From Lentisphaerales bacterium (GTDB lineage: Bacteria > Verrucomicrobiota > Lentisphaeria > Lentisphaerales > Lentisphaeraceae), in contig JAKVBD010000024.1 in the NCBI GenBank assembly GCA_022446985.1, forward strand, positions 1-60,995: 60,995 nt of DNA. The letters are read 5' to 3'. Under the pieces are notes generated by a model. That model was given only the letters and a program-made list of their open reading frames with translations, searched no databases and was not told the DNA's origin. Position numbers and translations under genes: made by a program. Positions 32,720-41,515 of the stretch are shown in pieces (the first letter of the stretch is position 1; every line of letters begins with the position of its first letter).

Positions 32720-35149
32720 TTAACGTTTCTCAAGTTCCCAGATAACAGTTGCTGTATTTTTAAGAACAGAAAGGTCTGAAAGTTCACCGACTTGGCCGAT
32801 TTCAACAAAGTCAGTAGGGTTTTCCGGGATAAAGAATGTGATGTTACAGTTCTTCTCGGGGAAAACAGCACTCTTACCAAACTTACTGTATGTGTTCAAG
32901 ATGTGGCTCTTGAATTCAAGCTGAGCAAAGTTGCTGTATGTACCAAACTTCCAATTGATATCATTTTCTCTTGGGACTTCCAATGTGAAACGAGTATCGT
33001 CAAGTTCATTTTTCTTGAATTCAGGTACATCGCCTTCTAGTGCGACATAACCTTTAACATGGTCAACAGGAGCTAAACTTTTACCGAATGTAATTTTGTC
33101 AGGTCTGATGAACTGAGTCAGTGTCATAGGACCAATAAGGTAGTTGTGAGCATCGCTTGTCTTAACGAGTGAAGTCTCGATAACGAGCTTGTTTTTCTTA
33201 AGCTGGTATGTTCTTTCAATTGTGCAGCCGTACTCAGCGCTGTTGAATTGCTGAACAATTACTCTGTCACCACTGATAATTACGTTTTTAAATGGAGCGC
33301 CATCTATTTCGTAAGCTGGTGGGAAGTCCTTTCCTGTTAGAGCGTGTCTAACTAGTGTTGGAGCGATCCATACTCTAGAACCCCCTTTGTCAGCCCAGTC
33401 TTCTTGAGCCTGAGACTTAGTAATACTAGTGCCTTTGTGGTCTTCATTTAGCCAAAGTAGGTTTGTTTTATTATCCGGAGAACCGAAGTAAACAACACGA
33501 CCTGCTTCAGGGCTGATGATAACCTGAGCGAATGCAGTACGGATTCTTACACAGTCTTTCCAGCCTTCAAAGTCAACTGTTTCAAGACTTGATTTGTCGC
33601 CCTTAGCAACTTTCTTTGCTGTTGGTACTTTTGACATAGAGTCAACTTGCTTTTTCAAACCGTCTTTGTTGAGAACCATGCGAGTTCCGTCATTGATAAA
33701 ACGGATGTTTGGGACTTTGTGAGACGCAGTGTCTGTATCCAAGTGTTGGAATGTATCTGGCTGGTTATCGACTTCATTGTTGAAAGTCAGAGTTTTCATT
33801 ATTGGGTTTAAGTTCGCTACAAGCTCGAGAGGCTTATGAATTTTTAGAGTTAGAGGGTATTCAGCTCTTTTCTCTTTCGGAATTTCACCAGTCCATGAGT
33901 AGACTTTTTCTTTTTCCGTTAGGCCAGTAATTGCATAGTCTTTAAGCTCTTCGCCTTCTTTGATCCAAACTTCACCTAGATCAACGATTTGCTCGCCATT
34001 GCTTTTGAAGACTTTAACGCGAAGCTCTTTGTTCCAGTTAACCTTTACAGTTTGGTCAGAGTTCATGGTTACTGTACCGCTGGCTGGCTCAGCAACTAGT
34101 CTTACTGCGTCGTCTTCTGTTGGAACAGGAGATGTAACAGTCCATGTTGCAGTAGATCCAGAAGCCTGGAGGCCTGTACCTGTAACTTCGCCGTTCTCAG
34201 ATTGAACCGTTAGGTTGTACTGCTTTTTAGCAAAAACAGCTTTAATGTTTTCAGGCTTGTCTATCTTGAATGTCAATGGATTTGTTAATGCAAGAGGGCC
34301 TTTAACACCTTCCCATTTAACAAACGCAACAGTTTCATCAGCAGGGATTGCTTCTACGACTGTTTCTGCACCTTGAGGTACCCATACGTCAGAACCGTTA
34401 ACTGTACCGAGTTTGTTACTGCTTGCCTTGACTAGAAATTCTCTTTGCCAATCGATTTTGATTGTCTTGTCATCTTCAAGATCGATTGAGCCACTGGTAA
34501 CCGGAGTAGTTACTCTTTCTACATCGGAGATAGTGTAAGGAGATGTGACTGACCACTCGGCTTTTTCGCCTCTTTTGTAAACGCCGTTACCTTTGGGGTC
34601 GCCAAATTGAGATTTGACAGTGAGCTCATTCTCATTGGAGGCAAAAACAGCGTAAACAGTTCTTGGTCTGTCCATGATGACGTTGATTTCATTATCTTTA
34701 ATAGTGACACCTTCAGTGATGTCGCCTTCCCATTTAACAAATGTAGCTTTATCATCTGAAATAGCTTCGAAAGATATTTCGTCACCTTCTTTGAGCCATT
34801 GGCTAGAGATAGATACTGAACCGTAGCCTTTTGAATTCTTGGGCTGAACATTTAGCGCGAATTGTTTGGCGTATTCCAAATTGACTTCACGATCTGTGGA
34901 CATGTCCAATTTTACTTCAACATTATCGGGATCGATATGGTTTGCTAGAGCTTCATTTTTATCCCAGTTTTTACCGAGTTTTTCTGCTCTTTGCTCAGGT
35001 GTTAAAAATTTGACTTTATTGACATCAATAACACGTGGCTTATAAAAATTTTCTTCAGCCGCAGCATTCGCTGCTTCTTTTTTGTCCAGTTGTTTACAAC
35101 TGGCAACTGCTAGAACCACTAAGGCTGATGCAGATAAGCGCTTAATCAT
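32720..35149 (-). CDS. Lipoprotein with InlB-type beta repeats and a DUF4380-like C-terminal domain
   Basis: 809 residues from the ATG at 35149, chosen because ACGGAG lies nine bases upstream and the protein then opens with a lipoprotein signal (MIKRLSASALVVLAVASC, Cys18); the GTG at 35185 lacks both. About residues 95-470 contain three related units ending in 'FVKWEGDITEGV...YAVFA', 'FVKWEGVKGPL...KAVFA' and 'YSWTGEIPKEK...LVANL', the divergent InlB B-repeat pattern. Residues from about 540 ('RIRTAFAQVIISPEAGRVVY', 'GGSRVWIAPTLVRHALTGKD', 'CTIERTYQL') match the DUF4380 / galactose-mutarotase-like fold. A surface or periplasmic carbohydrate-related role is plausible but unproven. A strong terminator follows. 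Confidence 0.8.
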   Translation of the reverse strand: MIKRLSASALVVLAVASCKQLDKKEAANAAAEENFYKPRVIDVNKVKFLTPEQRAEKLGKNWDKNEALANHIDPDNVEVKLDMSTDREVNLEYAKQFALNVQPKNSKGYGSVSISSQWLKEGDEISFEAISDDKATFVKWEGDITEGVTIKDNEINVIMDRPRTVYAVFASNENELTVKSQFGDPKGNGVYKRGEKAEWSVTSPYTISDVERVTTPVTSGSIDLEDDKTIKIDWQREFLVKASSNKLGTVNGSDVWVPQGAETVVEAIPADETVAFVKWEGVKGPLALTNPLTFKIDKPENIKAVFAKKQYNLTVQSENGEVTGTGLQASGSTATWTVTSPVPTEDDAVRLVAEPASGTVTMNSDQTVKVNWNKELRVKVFKSNGEQIVDLGEVWIKEGEELKDYAITGLTEKEKVYSWTGEIPKEKRAEYPLTLKIHKPLELVANLNPIMKTLTFNNEVDNQPDTFQHLDTDTASHKVPNIRFINDGTRMVLNKDGLKKQVDSMSKVPTAKKVAKGDKSSLETVDFEGWKDCVRIRTAFAQVIISPEAGRVVYFGSPDNKTNLLWLNEDHKGTSITKSQAQEDWADKGGSRVWIAPTLVRHALTGKDFPPAYEIDGAPFKNVIISGDRVIVQQFNSAEYGCTIERTYQLKKNKLVIETSLVKTSDAHNYLIGPMTLTQFIRPDKITFGKSLAPVDHVKGYVALEGDVPEFKKNELDDTRFTLEVPRENDINWKFGTYSNFAQLEFKSHILNTYSKFGKSAVFPEKNCNITFFIPENPTDFVEIGQVGELSDLSVLKNTATVIWELEKR

Positions 35150-35308
35150 ACCAAGACACTCCGTTTTAGGCAAGCTATTTTTCACAGTCCAATCTCCGTA
35201 GAAACTGTTAATTCCGAAAAAAACTTTAACATGGTACTTTCTTTTTGCCAGTATTAGGATAATAATTTTGTCACTTTCAGTGCAAAAAAATCAGTTTTAA
35301 AGGATTTT

Positions 35309-36055
35309 ATGGCTCAAAAACTGCCAAATTCTCTTGAGAAAGAGATTAAAAAATATAAAACTCGGCAAGGGAGGAAAAAGGCGTCCTTTTATGTTGTAGA
35401 GGGTGAACGCTGTTGTGATGAGGCGATCTTGGCGGGAGTGGAGATCAAGTTTGCGGTACTGACAGAGAAAGGTTTGGCAAGGCTCAGAGGTTTGCCGGAT
35501 TGTCCTTTGTATTCTGTTTCTGACAAAGAGTTTGAGAGCTTATCTCAGACAGAGAATGGGCAAGGCGTAATGTTTATAGTGGAAAAAACGCCAATTTTGA
35601 AACCTCTCTATTCTGACCCTTATATATTAGTACTTGATGGTTTACAGGAACCGGGAAATGTCGGTACTATATTAAGAACAGCCTTGGCAGTAGGTTTGAA
35701 GGAAGTTGTTTTGACCAAGGGGACAGCAGACCCTTATAATCCCAAAGTTGTGAGATCTGGTATGGGTGCTCATTTTAAACTTCGTATTTGTCATGTTGAA
35801 AGCCTTAAAGAAATTAAGGAAAGTCTAACAGGAAGTTTGTGGTTGACGACGCCAAGAGACGGAGTGAGCTGTTATGATGAGAGTTTTGAACTTTCTGATG
35901 GAGCTTTAGTCTTTGGTGAAGAAGGAAATGGAATCGCTGATTTTTCGTTGGGAGAGAAAGTTACGATTCCAATGCCGGGAAATGCAGAGTCTTTAAATGT
36001 CGCTCAGGCAGCTACGGTATTTCTATTTGAGGGAGTCCGGCGAGGACTACTTTAA
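35309..36055 (+). CDS. SpoU/TrmH-family RNA 2'-O-methyltransferase
   Basis: 248 residues. N-terminal substrate-binding domain (about 1-95, 'YVVEGERCCDEAILAGVEIK') and SPOUT domain with the three SpoU motifs: EPGNVGTILRTA, 'VFGEEGNGIAD', and IPMPGNAESLNVAQAATVFL. The SAM-binding trefoil knot is therefore intact. Closest in build to TsnR/RlmB-type rRNA methyltransferases; whether the target is rRNA or tRNA is not decidable from sequence. 3' end overlaps the convergent nucleosidase gene by nine bases. Confidence 0.92.
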   Translation: MAQKLPNSLEKEIKKYKTRQGRKKASFYVVEGERCCDEAILAGVEIKFAVLTEKGLARLRGLPDCPLYSVSDKEFESLSQTENGQGVMFIVEKTPILKPLYSDPYILVLDGLQEPGNVGTILRTALAVGLKEVVLTKGTADPYNPKVVRSGMGAHFKLRICHVESLKEIKESLTGSLWLTTPRDGVSCYDESFELSDGALVFGEEGNGIADFSLGEKVTIPMPGNAESLNVAQAATVFLFEGVRRGLL

Positions 36056-36649
36056 TTCATTTATAAAGTGGCGGTAAAGCGAATCTATAGCAGCCTGGGC
36101 ATTTTCGAGAAAGCTACTTTGTGATTTTTTAGTAAGGTTGTCGCTGATTGCTTTAACCATTTTTGCTGAGATCGAATATTTCTCACAGGCTTGAGCAAAC
36201 GAATAGCCTTCCATATCGACTAAATCAATTTCTTGCTCATTGAGTAAAGTGTGGAATTTAGAGCCCCAAACAGGATGAAGCGAGGTGCCTAACCTTTTGC
36301 CATTGCAGTTTAGAATGATTTCAGGGTATGAGGTTTGCCAGATATTTTTACTTGATTCAGGGATTGGCTCTGAGCAGAAAATCTGGACCTGAGAAATATT
36401 GAGGATTTCCCCGATTTTTCTTGGGGCGACAGAACCGGCTATACCAAGATTTATGTAGTAGTCATTTTCAGATATATCATACTTCTCGAAGTAGCTTGAG
36501 CAGTTTATTGCAGATCGGGTAATTCCTGTACCTATAATAATAACACGGTATTCGCCCTCATAAACTTCAGGAGCATTGTTTACTTTATTCATTGAATCAA
36601 GAATGAAAGGTGTCGCTTCGAAATGACTGGCAAAGAATAAGTGTTTCAT
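36047..36649 (-). CDS. MTA/SAH-nucleosidase-fold hydrolase, probable futalosine hydrolase
   Basis: 200 residues of the PNP/UDP-like superfamily: 'VIIIGTGITRSAINCSSYF' near 37-55, 'YYINLGIAGSVAPRKIGEIL' near 64-83 and the catalytic-region 'IDLVDMEGYSFAQACEKY' (V-D-M-E-x-Y) near 143-160, where the Glu binds ribose. The reaction would be N-glycosidic cleavage. Since mqnD lies about 400 bases upstream on the same strand, futalosine hydrolase (MqnB) is the most likely role, releasing hypoxanthine and dehypoxanthine futalosine. The identification as MqnB rests on that neighbourhood; a plain MTA/SAH nucleosidase is the alternative. Confidence 0.75.
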   Translation of the reverse strand: MKHLFFASHFEATPFILDSMNKVNNAPEVYEGEYRVIIIGTGITRSAINCSSYFEKYDISENDYYINLGIAGSVAPRKIGEILNISQVQIFCSEPIPESSKNIWQTSYPEIILNCNGKRLGTSLHPVWGSKFHTLLNEQEIDLVDMEGYSFAQACEKYSISAKMVKAISDNLTKKSQSSFLENAQAAIDSLYRHFINELK

Positions 36650-36789
36650 TGTTTTACGGCCTTTTTGGGGGAAGTAGCTAATGTAAATTTGTGTTATTGG
36701 ATAATGAATTTAAAAGGGTTTTAGTTCGACTATATTGCATCATATCTTCATCTAAAGCTATGATTACTTTCCTTTTTTTCTCAACAAGT

Positions 36790-37044
36790 TTAGAAAGTCT
36801 TTGTAATAGATTTGCAATAAAGAATTTCCTTCTTTAGCTCATTGCTATGAGTGACGCGGATAATGGCGTCATCTGATCTTTGATGCCAGTAAACAGCTGC
36901 ATCGACAAGATTCCGGTTAATTAAGACAACCGGGTTAGAGATTATTCTGTAAGTTTTGTTGCCTATTTGCAGGTATTCTTTCTCATTACTAGAGAGACAT
37001 GCACCTAAAAATAGGAGGATAGGGAATATTACGCACCTTTTCAT
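36790..37044 (-). CDS. Small lipoprotein coupled to mqnD, unknown
   Basis: 84 residues: a lipoprotein signal with lipobox LFLGAC (Cys16), then a short domain ('KEYLQIGNKTYRIISNPVVL', 'DDAIIRVTHSNELKKEILYC'). Its ATG overlaps the mqnD stop as ATGA, so translation is coupled to the menaquinone gene. No family recognised and no reason in the sequence for that pairing. Confidence 0.7.
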   Translation of the reverse strand: MKRCVIFPILLFLGACLSSNEKEYLQIGNKTYRIISNPVVLINRNLVDAAVYWHQRSDDAIIRVTHSNELKKEILYCKSITKTF

Positions 37045-37886
37045 TGAGTGGGGGCCATAAGAGGTAAAGAAGATTTAGGAATAAAACCACGTTCTTCGGC
37101 AACTTCGAAAAGTTTTTCGATACCAGAGATACCTTCAGAACTAAGTCTTATGGATTCCTGGTTTACATAAGTTTCGATATGGCAACGTAAGACTTCAGGT
37201 TCTATTTCCTGGCTATTTGATAAGATAAACTGCATCATTTCTGGGTCAGACTCCCATGTTGAGCTCATCGCGTCTTGAACAGAGGCCTTTAAAGCTTGAT
37301 CGATAGCAATTATTGTTTGCTTTGGGAGTTTGCGAGAGGCTATAATGCCTCCAAGTGGAATAGGTAATCCAGTAAGGTTCTCCCACCATACTCCCAAGTC
37401 TACAACAAGTTTAAGTCCCAGGTTTTGGTATGTGAAACGGCTTTCATGAATAATTAAACCAGCGTCAACTTCACCCTTTTGAACAGCAGGCATGATGTCA
37501 CTAAAGATCATTTCTTTGATTTCTATATTATCAGGAGCGTAGCATTTGAGGAGAAGATAGGCAGTTGTGTTTATTCCCGGGACAGCAATAGTCTTGCCTT
37601 CTAGGCTTTTTAATGAGTCTTTAGTAATAATTAACGGCCCGCAACCTCTGCCAAGTGCACTGCCTGAGTTTAAGAGACAATAATCTTCTCGTAGTTTACC
37701 TAAAACGTGGAATGAGACTTTGCTCATGTCTAGTTTTCCTGCAAGGCAGAGTTGGTTTAGTTCCTCGACATCGGCGATTGTAAGGTTTAGGTTGTTTGTA
37801 AGAGGTAATTCACTTTTATTTAGTAGATGGTGAAACATAAAAGTGTCATTTGGACAAGGTGAAATGCCAAGAGATAAATCGTTCAT
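37041..37886 (-). CDS. mqnD: 1,4-dihydroxy-6-naphthoate synthase
   Basis: 281 residues. Opens with the family signature 'SLGISPCPNDTFMFHHLL'; 'VSFHVLGKLREDYCLLNSGS' with 'ALGRGCGPLIITK' forms the substrate pocket lined by a Ser/Thr-rich loop, and a conserved His appears in 'AGLIIHESRFTYQN'. The fold is that of periplasmic binding proteins but the enzyme is cytosolic; it converts cyclic dehypoxanthine futalosine to 1,4-dihydroxy-6-naphthoate in the futalosine route to menaquinone. This implies that the organism makes menaquinone by that route. Other mqn genes are not in the window except the probable mqnB. Confidence 0.93.
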   Translation of the reverse strand: MNDLSLGISPCPNDTFMFHHLLNKSELPLTNNLNLTIADVEELNQLCLAGKLDMSKVSFHVLGKLREDYCLLNSGSALGRGCGPLIITKDSLKSLEGKTIAVPGINTTAYLLLKCYAPDNIEIKEMIFSDIMPAVQKGEVDAGLIIHESRFTYQNLGLKLVVDLGVWWENLTGLPIPLGGIIASRKLPKQTIIAIDQALKASVQDAMSSTWESDPEMMQFILSNSQEIEPEVLRCHIETYVNQESIRLSSEGISGIEKLFEVAEERGFIPKSSLPLMAPTQ

Positions 37887-37955
37887 TTCGTCAAAACTTT
37901 TAATAAGAGAAATAGCTTTGCACAGAATATTTTCAATAGGGAATTTGGAGTAGGT

Positions 37956-39473
37956 ATGAAAATAGTCACAGCGGAAGTGATGAGGGGGATTGATAAAGAG
38001 ACTATAGAAAAGGGCTATGTGTCTGGTGTAGTTCTCATGGAAAGAGCAGGGGTGGGGGCAGCAAAAGAGATTTTAAATTTTGCTGCAGGCCTACATGAAA
38101 AGTTCAGGAAGCAATTTGTTATATTGTGCGGCAAGGGGAATAACGGTGGTGATGGCTATGTTATTGCAAAGGTATTATTTGAAAAGGGCTATGATGTCAA
38201 GGTTTTGGCAACTACATCGTTATCAGATTTAGTGGGAGATGCTTTGTATCATGCAAAGCTCTTGCCGACTGAAGTAATGCTTGAAGAGTTTACAGAGGAA
38301 ACAAGCTTTGAGTCAGGTCAAATCTTAGTTGATTGTCTTTTAGGAACTGGCTTAAGTAAAAGTTTGAGGGAGCCTTACTTAAAATTAGTTTCAAAAATAA
38401 ATAAAAGTGGTTTGCCTGTTGTTTCTGTTGATATCGCAAGTGGTTTAAATGGGACAACTGGAAATATCTGTGGCGATGCAGTTGTGGCAGATTTAACTGT
38501 TGCCATTGGATTGCCTAAAATAGGGTATTTCTCTTCAGGAGGAGCAGCGTGTACAGGTGTTCTTAAATGTATCGATATAGGTTTCCCGAAAATAATTGTT
38601 GATCATTTTGTAGCAGAGGGACAAATAATAAGTTCTGAGGATATTTCAGGTTTATTTGTTAGACGTTCTCATAGTGTACATAAATACCGTTGTGGGAATG
38701 TTGCAGTGATTGGTGGTAGCAAGAAATATATGGGAGCAGTGAAATTGGCATCTGCTGCCGCAGCTAGAGCTGGAGCAGGCATGGTGAGCTGTTTTTATCC
38801 GGGGTCAGGAGAGGCGCCAAAGCTTGATTCAATTATTTCAGTTGGGATCGAACCATGTGTTGATGGCAACTTCCATGAAACTGCTGCTGAGGCAATAAGA
38901 GAGTCATTAGCAAAGGTTAATACGGTGGTATTCGGTCCGGGTCTTATCGCTTCAGCATCAGCAAAGGAAATGTTGGCAGTAATGCTCAGAACTGATTGTC
39001 GGATAGTTTTGGATGCAGGGGCTTTGTCTCTTGTGGCAGATTTACATAAGTTAATTTCTGCTAGTGAAAACGATATTGTCTTGACCCCTCATTCAGGTGA
39101 AATACAAAGGCTAGGAAAGATTCTAGGTTTATCCGGGAGTGATTTCGAGGTAGCAGCAGAAATTGTTCAACGCATGGGCGTTTTTATTGTTCTTAAAGGT
39201 CAGTTTAGTCGAATTTTTAAGCCGGATGGTACTTATGTTATAAATAGTTCAGGTTGTTCTAAATTAGCAACTGCTGGTTCTGGTGATGTTTTAGCTGGTG
39301 TGATAGGAGCCTTTTCGGCAGAGTTCAATGATTTTTATAAATCTGTAGGTGCAGCAGTTTTTGTTCATGGTCTCGCAGGAGATATGACAGATAAAGGCAT
39401 TCGCGGCACAGTTGCTGATGACTTAGTTGAGACTCTTCCAGAGGTCTTGAAAAGCCTCTCTCCTTATGCTTAA
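37956..39473 (+). CDS. nnrD: Bifunctional NAD(P)HX epimerase / ADP-dependent dehydratase
   Basis: 505 residues, the two-domain fusion (YjeF). N-terminal epimerase (about 1-215): 'VILCGKGNNGGDGYVIAKVL' and 'PVVSVDIASGLNGTTG' with the potassium/catalytic region. C-terminal ribokinase-like dehydratase (about 225-505): 'AVIGGSKKYMGAVKLASAAA', 'TVVFGPGLI', 'IVLTPHSGEIQRLGKILG', 'ILKGQFSRIF'-like span, and 'LATAGSGDVLAGVIGAF' with the catalytic Asp. Repairs hydrated NAD(P)H. Fused NnrE-NnrD is usual in bacteria. Monocistronic; divergent from mqnD with about 70 bases between. Confidence 0.95.
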   Translation: MKIVTAEVMRGIDKETIEKGYVSGVVLMERAGVGAAKEILNFAAGLHEKFRKQFVILCGKGNNGGDGYVIAKVLFEKGYDVKVLATTSLSDLVGDALYHAKLLPTEVMLEEFTEETSFESGQILVDCLLGTGLSKSLREPYLKLVSKINKSGLPVVSVDIASGLNGTTGNICGDAVVADLTVAIGLPKIGYFSSGGAACTGVLKCIDIGFPKIIVDHFVAEGQIISSEDISGLFVRRSHSVHKYRCGNVAVIGGSKKYMGAVKLASAAAARAGAGMVSCFYPGSGEAPKLDSIISVGIEPCVDGNFHETAAEAIRESLAKVNTVVFGPGLIASASAKEMLAVMLRTDCRIVLDAGALSLVADLHKLISASENDIVLTPHSGEIQRLGKILGLSGSDFEVAAEIVQRMGVFIVLKGQFSRIFKPDGTYVINSSGCSKLATAGSGDVLAGVIGAFSAEFNDFYKSVGAAVFVHGLAGDMTDKGIRGTVADDLVETLPEVLKSLSPYA

Positions 39474-39565
39474 ACTTACTAAGCATTAAATCAGCAAAGG
39501 TCTGTGCTGTATCGAAGGGTTTTAATTGCAATGATTTTTGCCCCATCGGTTTTAGGTGGATAGGT

Positions 39566-40229
39566 AGGGAGTCGTTATTTGGACGATGAAGTGGAAGTAG
39601 AGACTAATGCTACTAGACCAAATTTACCGGCTAGTAGAATCTTGAACAATACCTTAAAATTGGCCAGAGAAACACAAGCTGAAAAAGAGCCTCTAAACAG
39701 TGGGGATTTTTTAGATTCACTTAGTTTGGGTATAGATTACAAATATACATCGTTTTGATGATGACGCTTTATATGGAGAGGGGGATGTAGAAGAGGCAGT
39801 ATTTTCTCTATCTGGAATGTTAAGCGAAAACACTTTTTCAAGATATAGATCAAGAATAGACAAATGGAAATACGTTTACTTATGGCTTGGGTGGATTATT
39901 TATGACTTATCACGATTTCGGCCCTGCTGCTTTGTCTACTTCGAGCAGTTTGAGCTGGCTTGATTTTAATTATGGTTACAATACGGTTTTTTTAGTTTTG
40001 GCTAATTTATCACGTTATCTTACCGATTGGTGCAGTGTTGGAATGAATGTAAGTTGGACTGATTCTCTTACGCTCGAATCAAGAAATAGACAATAATTTT
40101 TGGATCCTTGGATCAGAAATAAGCTTTTTTATTGATAATTGGATGTTAGGTGTCGGGTACGATAGGACAGAGCAGCTTGATAATTATGAAGCAGATGACT
40201 TTTCTCTAAGTATTGACCAAACGTTTTAG
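39566..40229 (+). pseudogene. Outer-membrane beta-barrel protein, pseudogene
   Basis: Four successive frames give barrel-like strands: 'DSLSLGIDYKYTSF', 'EAVFSLSGMLSENTFSRYRS', 'GLGGLFMTYHDFGPAALSTS', 'SWLDFNYGYNTVF', 'SVGMNVSWTDSL', 'FIDNWMLGVGYDRTEQL' and a terminal 'DNYEADDFSLSIDQTF' followed by TAG. The ending in Phe after aromatic alternation is the barrel signal. The N-terminal part (about 39575-39700) reads 'LDDEVEVETNATRPNLPASR' and helical residues. The last strand resembles that of the intact barrel at 29669-30937 (DDYDADTFYINFIWLF), so the two may be distant paralogues. Stops and frameshifts exclude function. Confidence 0.7.
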
Positions 40230-40367
40230 AATAGGCTAAGCGTATCCGACTGTTAACTTTGTTTTTTAAGTGTTATGGGACTTGCTAAGTTATTGAAAAA
40301 AGGCCAGAAGTCATTACTGTCAGCGAGATAATTGTGAAGAGTCAGAACGTACAGGTAAATTAATTTT

Positions 40368-41072
40368 ATGATATATGAATCTTTTTGGGAAGTGATGCAA
40401 AAGAGCGGTGCACTCATGTGGCCGATCATCTTTTGCGCAGGGGTTTCTCTTTTTATAGTGATAGAGAGATTGTTTCACTACCATAGATGCCAGATTAATA
40501 CTAAAGATTTCATTCAGGGTATCTTCAACAATTTAAAGCGTTCGAATGTTGTTGAGACGATTAGTATATGTGATGATACTCCAGGGCCAATAGCGCATAT
40601 GACCAGGGCCTCTATAATACGTGCCGGACAAGATGTAAGAGATATTGAACAGGCGATAGAAGAAGTAAGCCTTTCTGAAATTCCACGTCTGGAAAAGAAC
40701 CTGAATATACTGGCCACTATAGCTCACATAACACCGTTGCTTGGATTATTGGGGACAGTGACTGGTATGATTAAAGCATTTCATGCGATTGGTACGAATA
40801 CGGCTTATATTAATTTGCAAAGTCTGGCTCCTTATGTTTCGGAAGCTCTTTTTACGACTGCAGCCGGTTTAGCGGTCGCGATTCCGACATATGCTTTTTA
40901 TAATCTTCTTGTTACAAGGGTTGAGACAATTGTTAATGAGATGGAACTGGCAGCTACAGAAATTATTTTTTTTCTTTCTCATAATGAGGTAAAGTTAGAC
41001 GCCAGCGAAAATTTTGAAGTGGAAAAAACTGAAGAAGTCGAGGCAAGCGAGGAACATGCGCTTCAAGACTAA
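40368..41072 (+). CDS. exbB: MotA/TolQ/ExbB proton channel protein (first module)
   Basis: 234 residues with three membrane helices: one near the start ('ALMWPIIFCAGVSLFIVIER', about 14-33), then a cytoplasmic loop, then 'ITPLLGLLGTVTGMIKAFHA' (about 125-144) and 'ALFTTAAGLAVAIPTYAFYN' (about 163-182). These are the family's pore-lining helices with the GLLGTV and TTAAGL-x-VAIP motifs. With the ExbD-like protein encoded next, it forms a proton-driven inner-membrane motor. The acidic tail (VEKTEEVEASEE) is an extra. First of four same-strand genes (40368-43059). Confidence 0.93.
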   Translation: MIYESFWEVMQKSGALMWPIIFCAGVSLFIVIERLFHYHRCQINTKDFIQGIFNNLKRSNVVETISICDDTPGPIAHMTRASIIRAGQDVRDIEQAIEEVSLSEIPRLEKNLNILATIAHITPLLGLLGTVTGMIKAFHAIGTNTAYINLQSLAPYVSEALFTTAAGLAVAIPTYAFYNLLVTRVETIVNEMELAATEIIFFLSHNEVKLDASENFEVEKTEEVEASEEHALQD

Positions 41073-41514
41073 TGTCAGGATATTTAGAGGAAAGATGGAT
41101 TTGGCTCCTATGGTGGACGTCATGTTCATTCTTGTCATATTTTTTCTAATTAGTACTTCTTATGACTTTCAACCAGGCTATGCAGTTGATTTACCTAAAT
41201 CAAAAGCTCCTATGGTAGCGGGCGACAAGCTTGTGGTGGTGTTGGCTCCTCGAGGTGACTTAACTAAGGACGAAGGTGTTATCGTCTTTTTCAACAACGA
41301 AGAGGTGAGTTGGGATGCACTGGAAGTTAAGTTAGCAGAAAGAATTAATGATCGAACACAGCCTGGACTTGAAGATGAAGGACGCTTGCCGACGATTTCT
41401 TTAAAGGCGCACGAAAATATTCCTTATAAATACATTATGAGAATCAGTGCTTTGGCAGTGAAGCTGAAAGTGCGTGTTAATCAGGTTGTCGGTCAACCAA
41501 TTGAAAGCAACTAA
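41056..41514 (+). CDS. exbD: ExbD/TolR-family protein (first module)
   Basis: 152 residues from the ATG at 41056 (GAGG just upstream), which overlaps the exbB end by 17 bases; the ATG at 41014 would lie deep inside exbB. One membrane helix carrying the proton-accepting Asp: 'MDLAPMVDVMFILVIFFLIS' (about 15-34), the invariant D-V-M-F motif. The rest is a small periplasmic domain. ExbD couples ion flow through ExbB to a periplasmic effector. The partner gene that follows is not a classical TonB. Confidence 0.93.
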   Translation: MRFKTNVRIFRGKMDLAPMVDVMFILVIFFLISTSYDFQPGYAVDLPKSKAPMVAGDKLVVVLAPRGDLTKDEGVIVFFNNEEVSWDALEVKLAERINDRTQPGLEDEGRLPTISLKAHENIPYKYIMRISALAVKLKVRVNQVVGQPIESN

Positions 41515-41515
41515 G

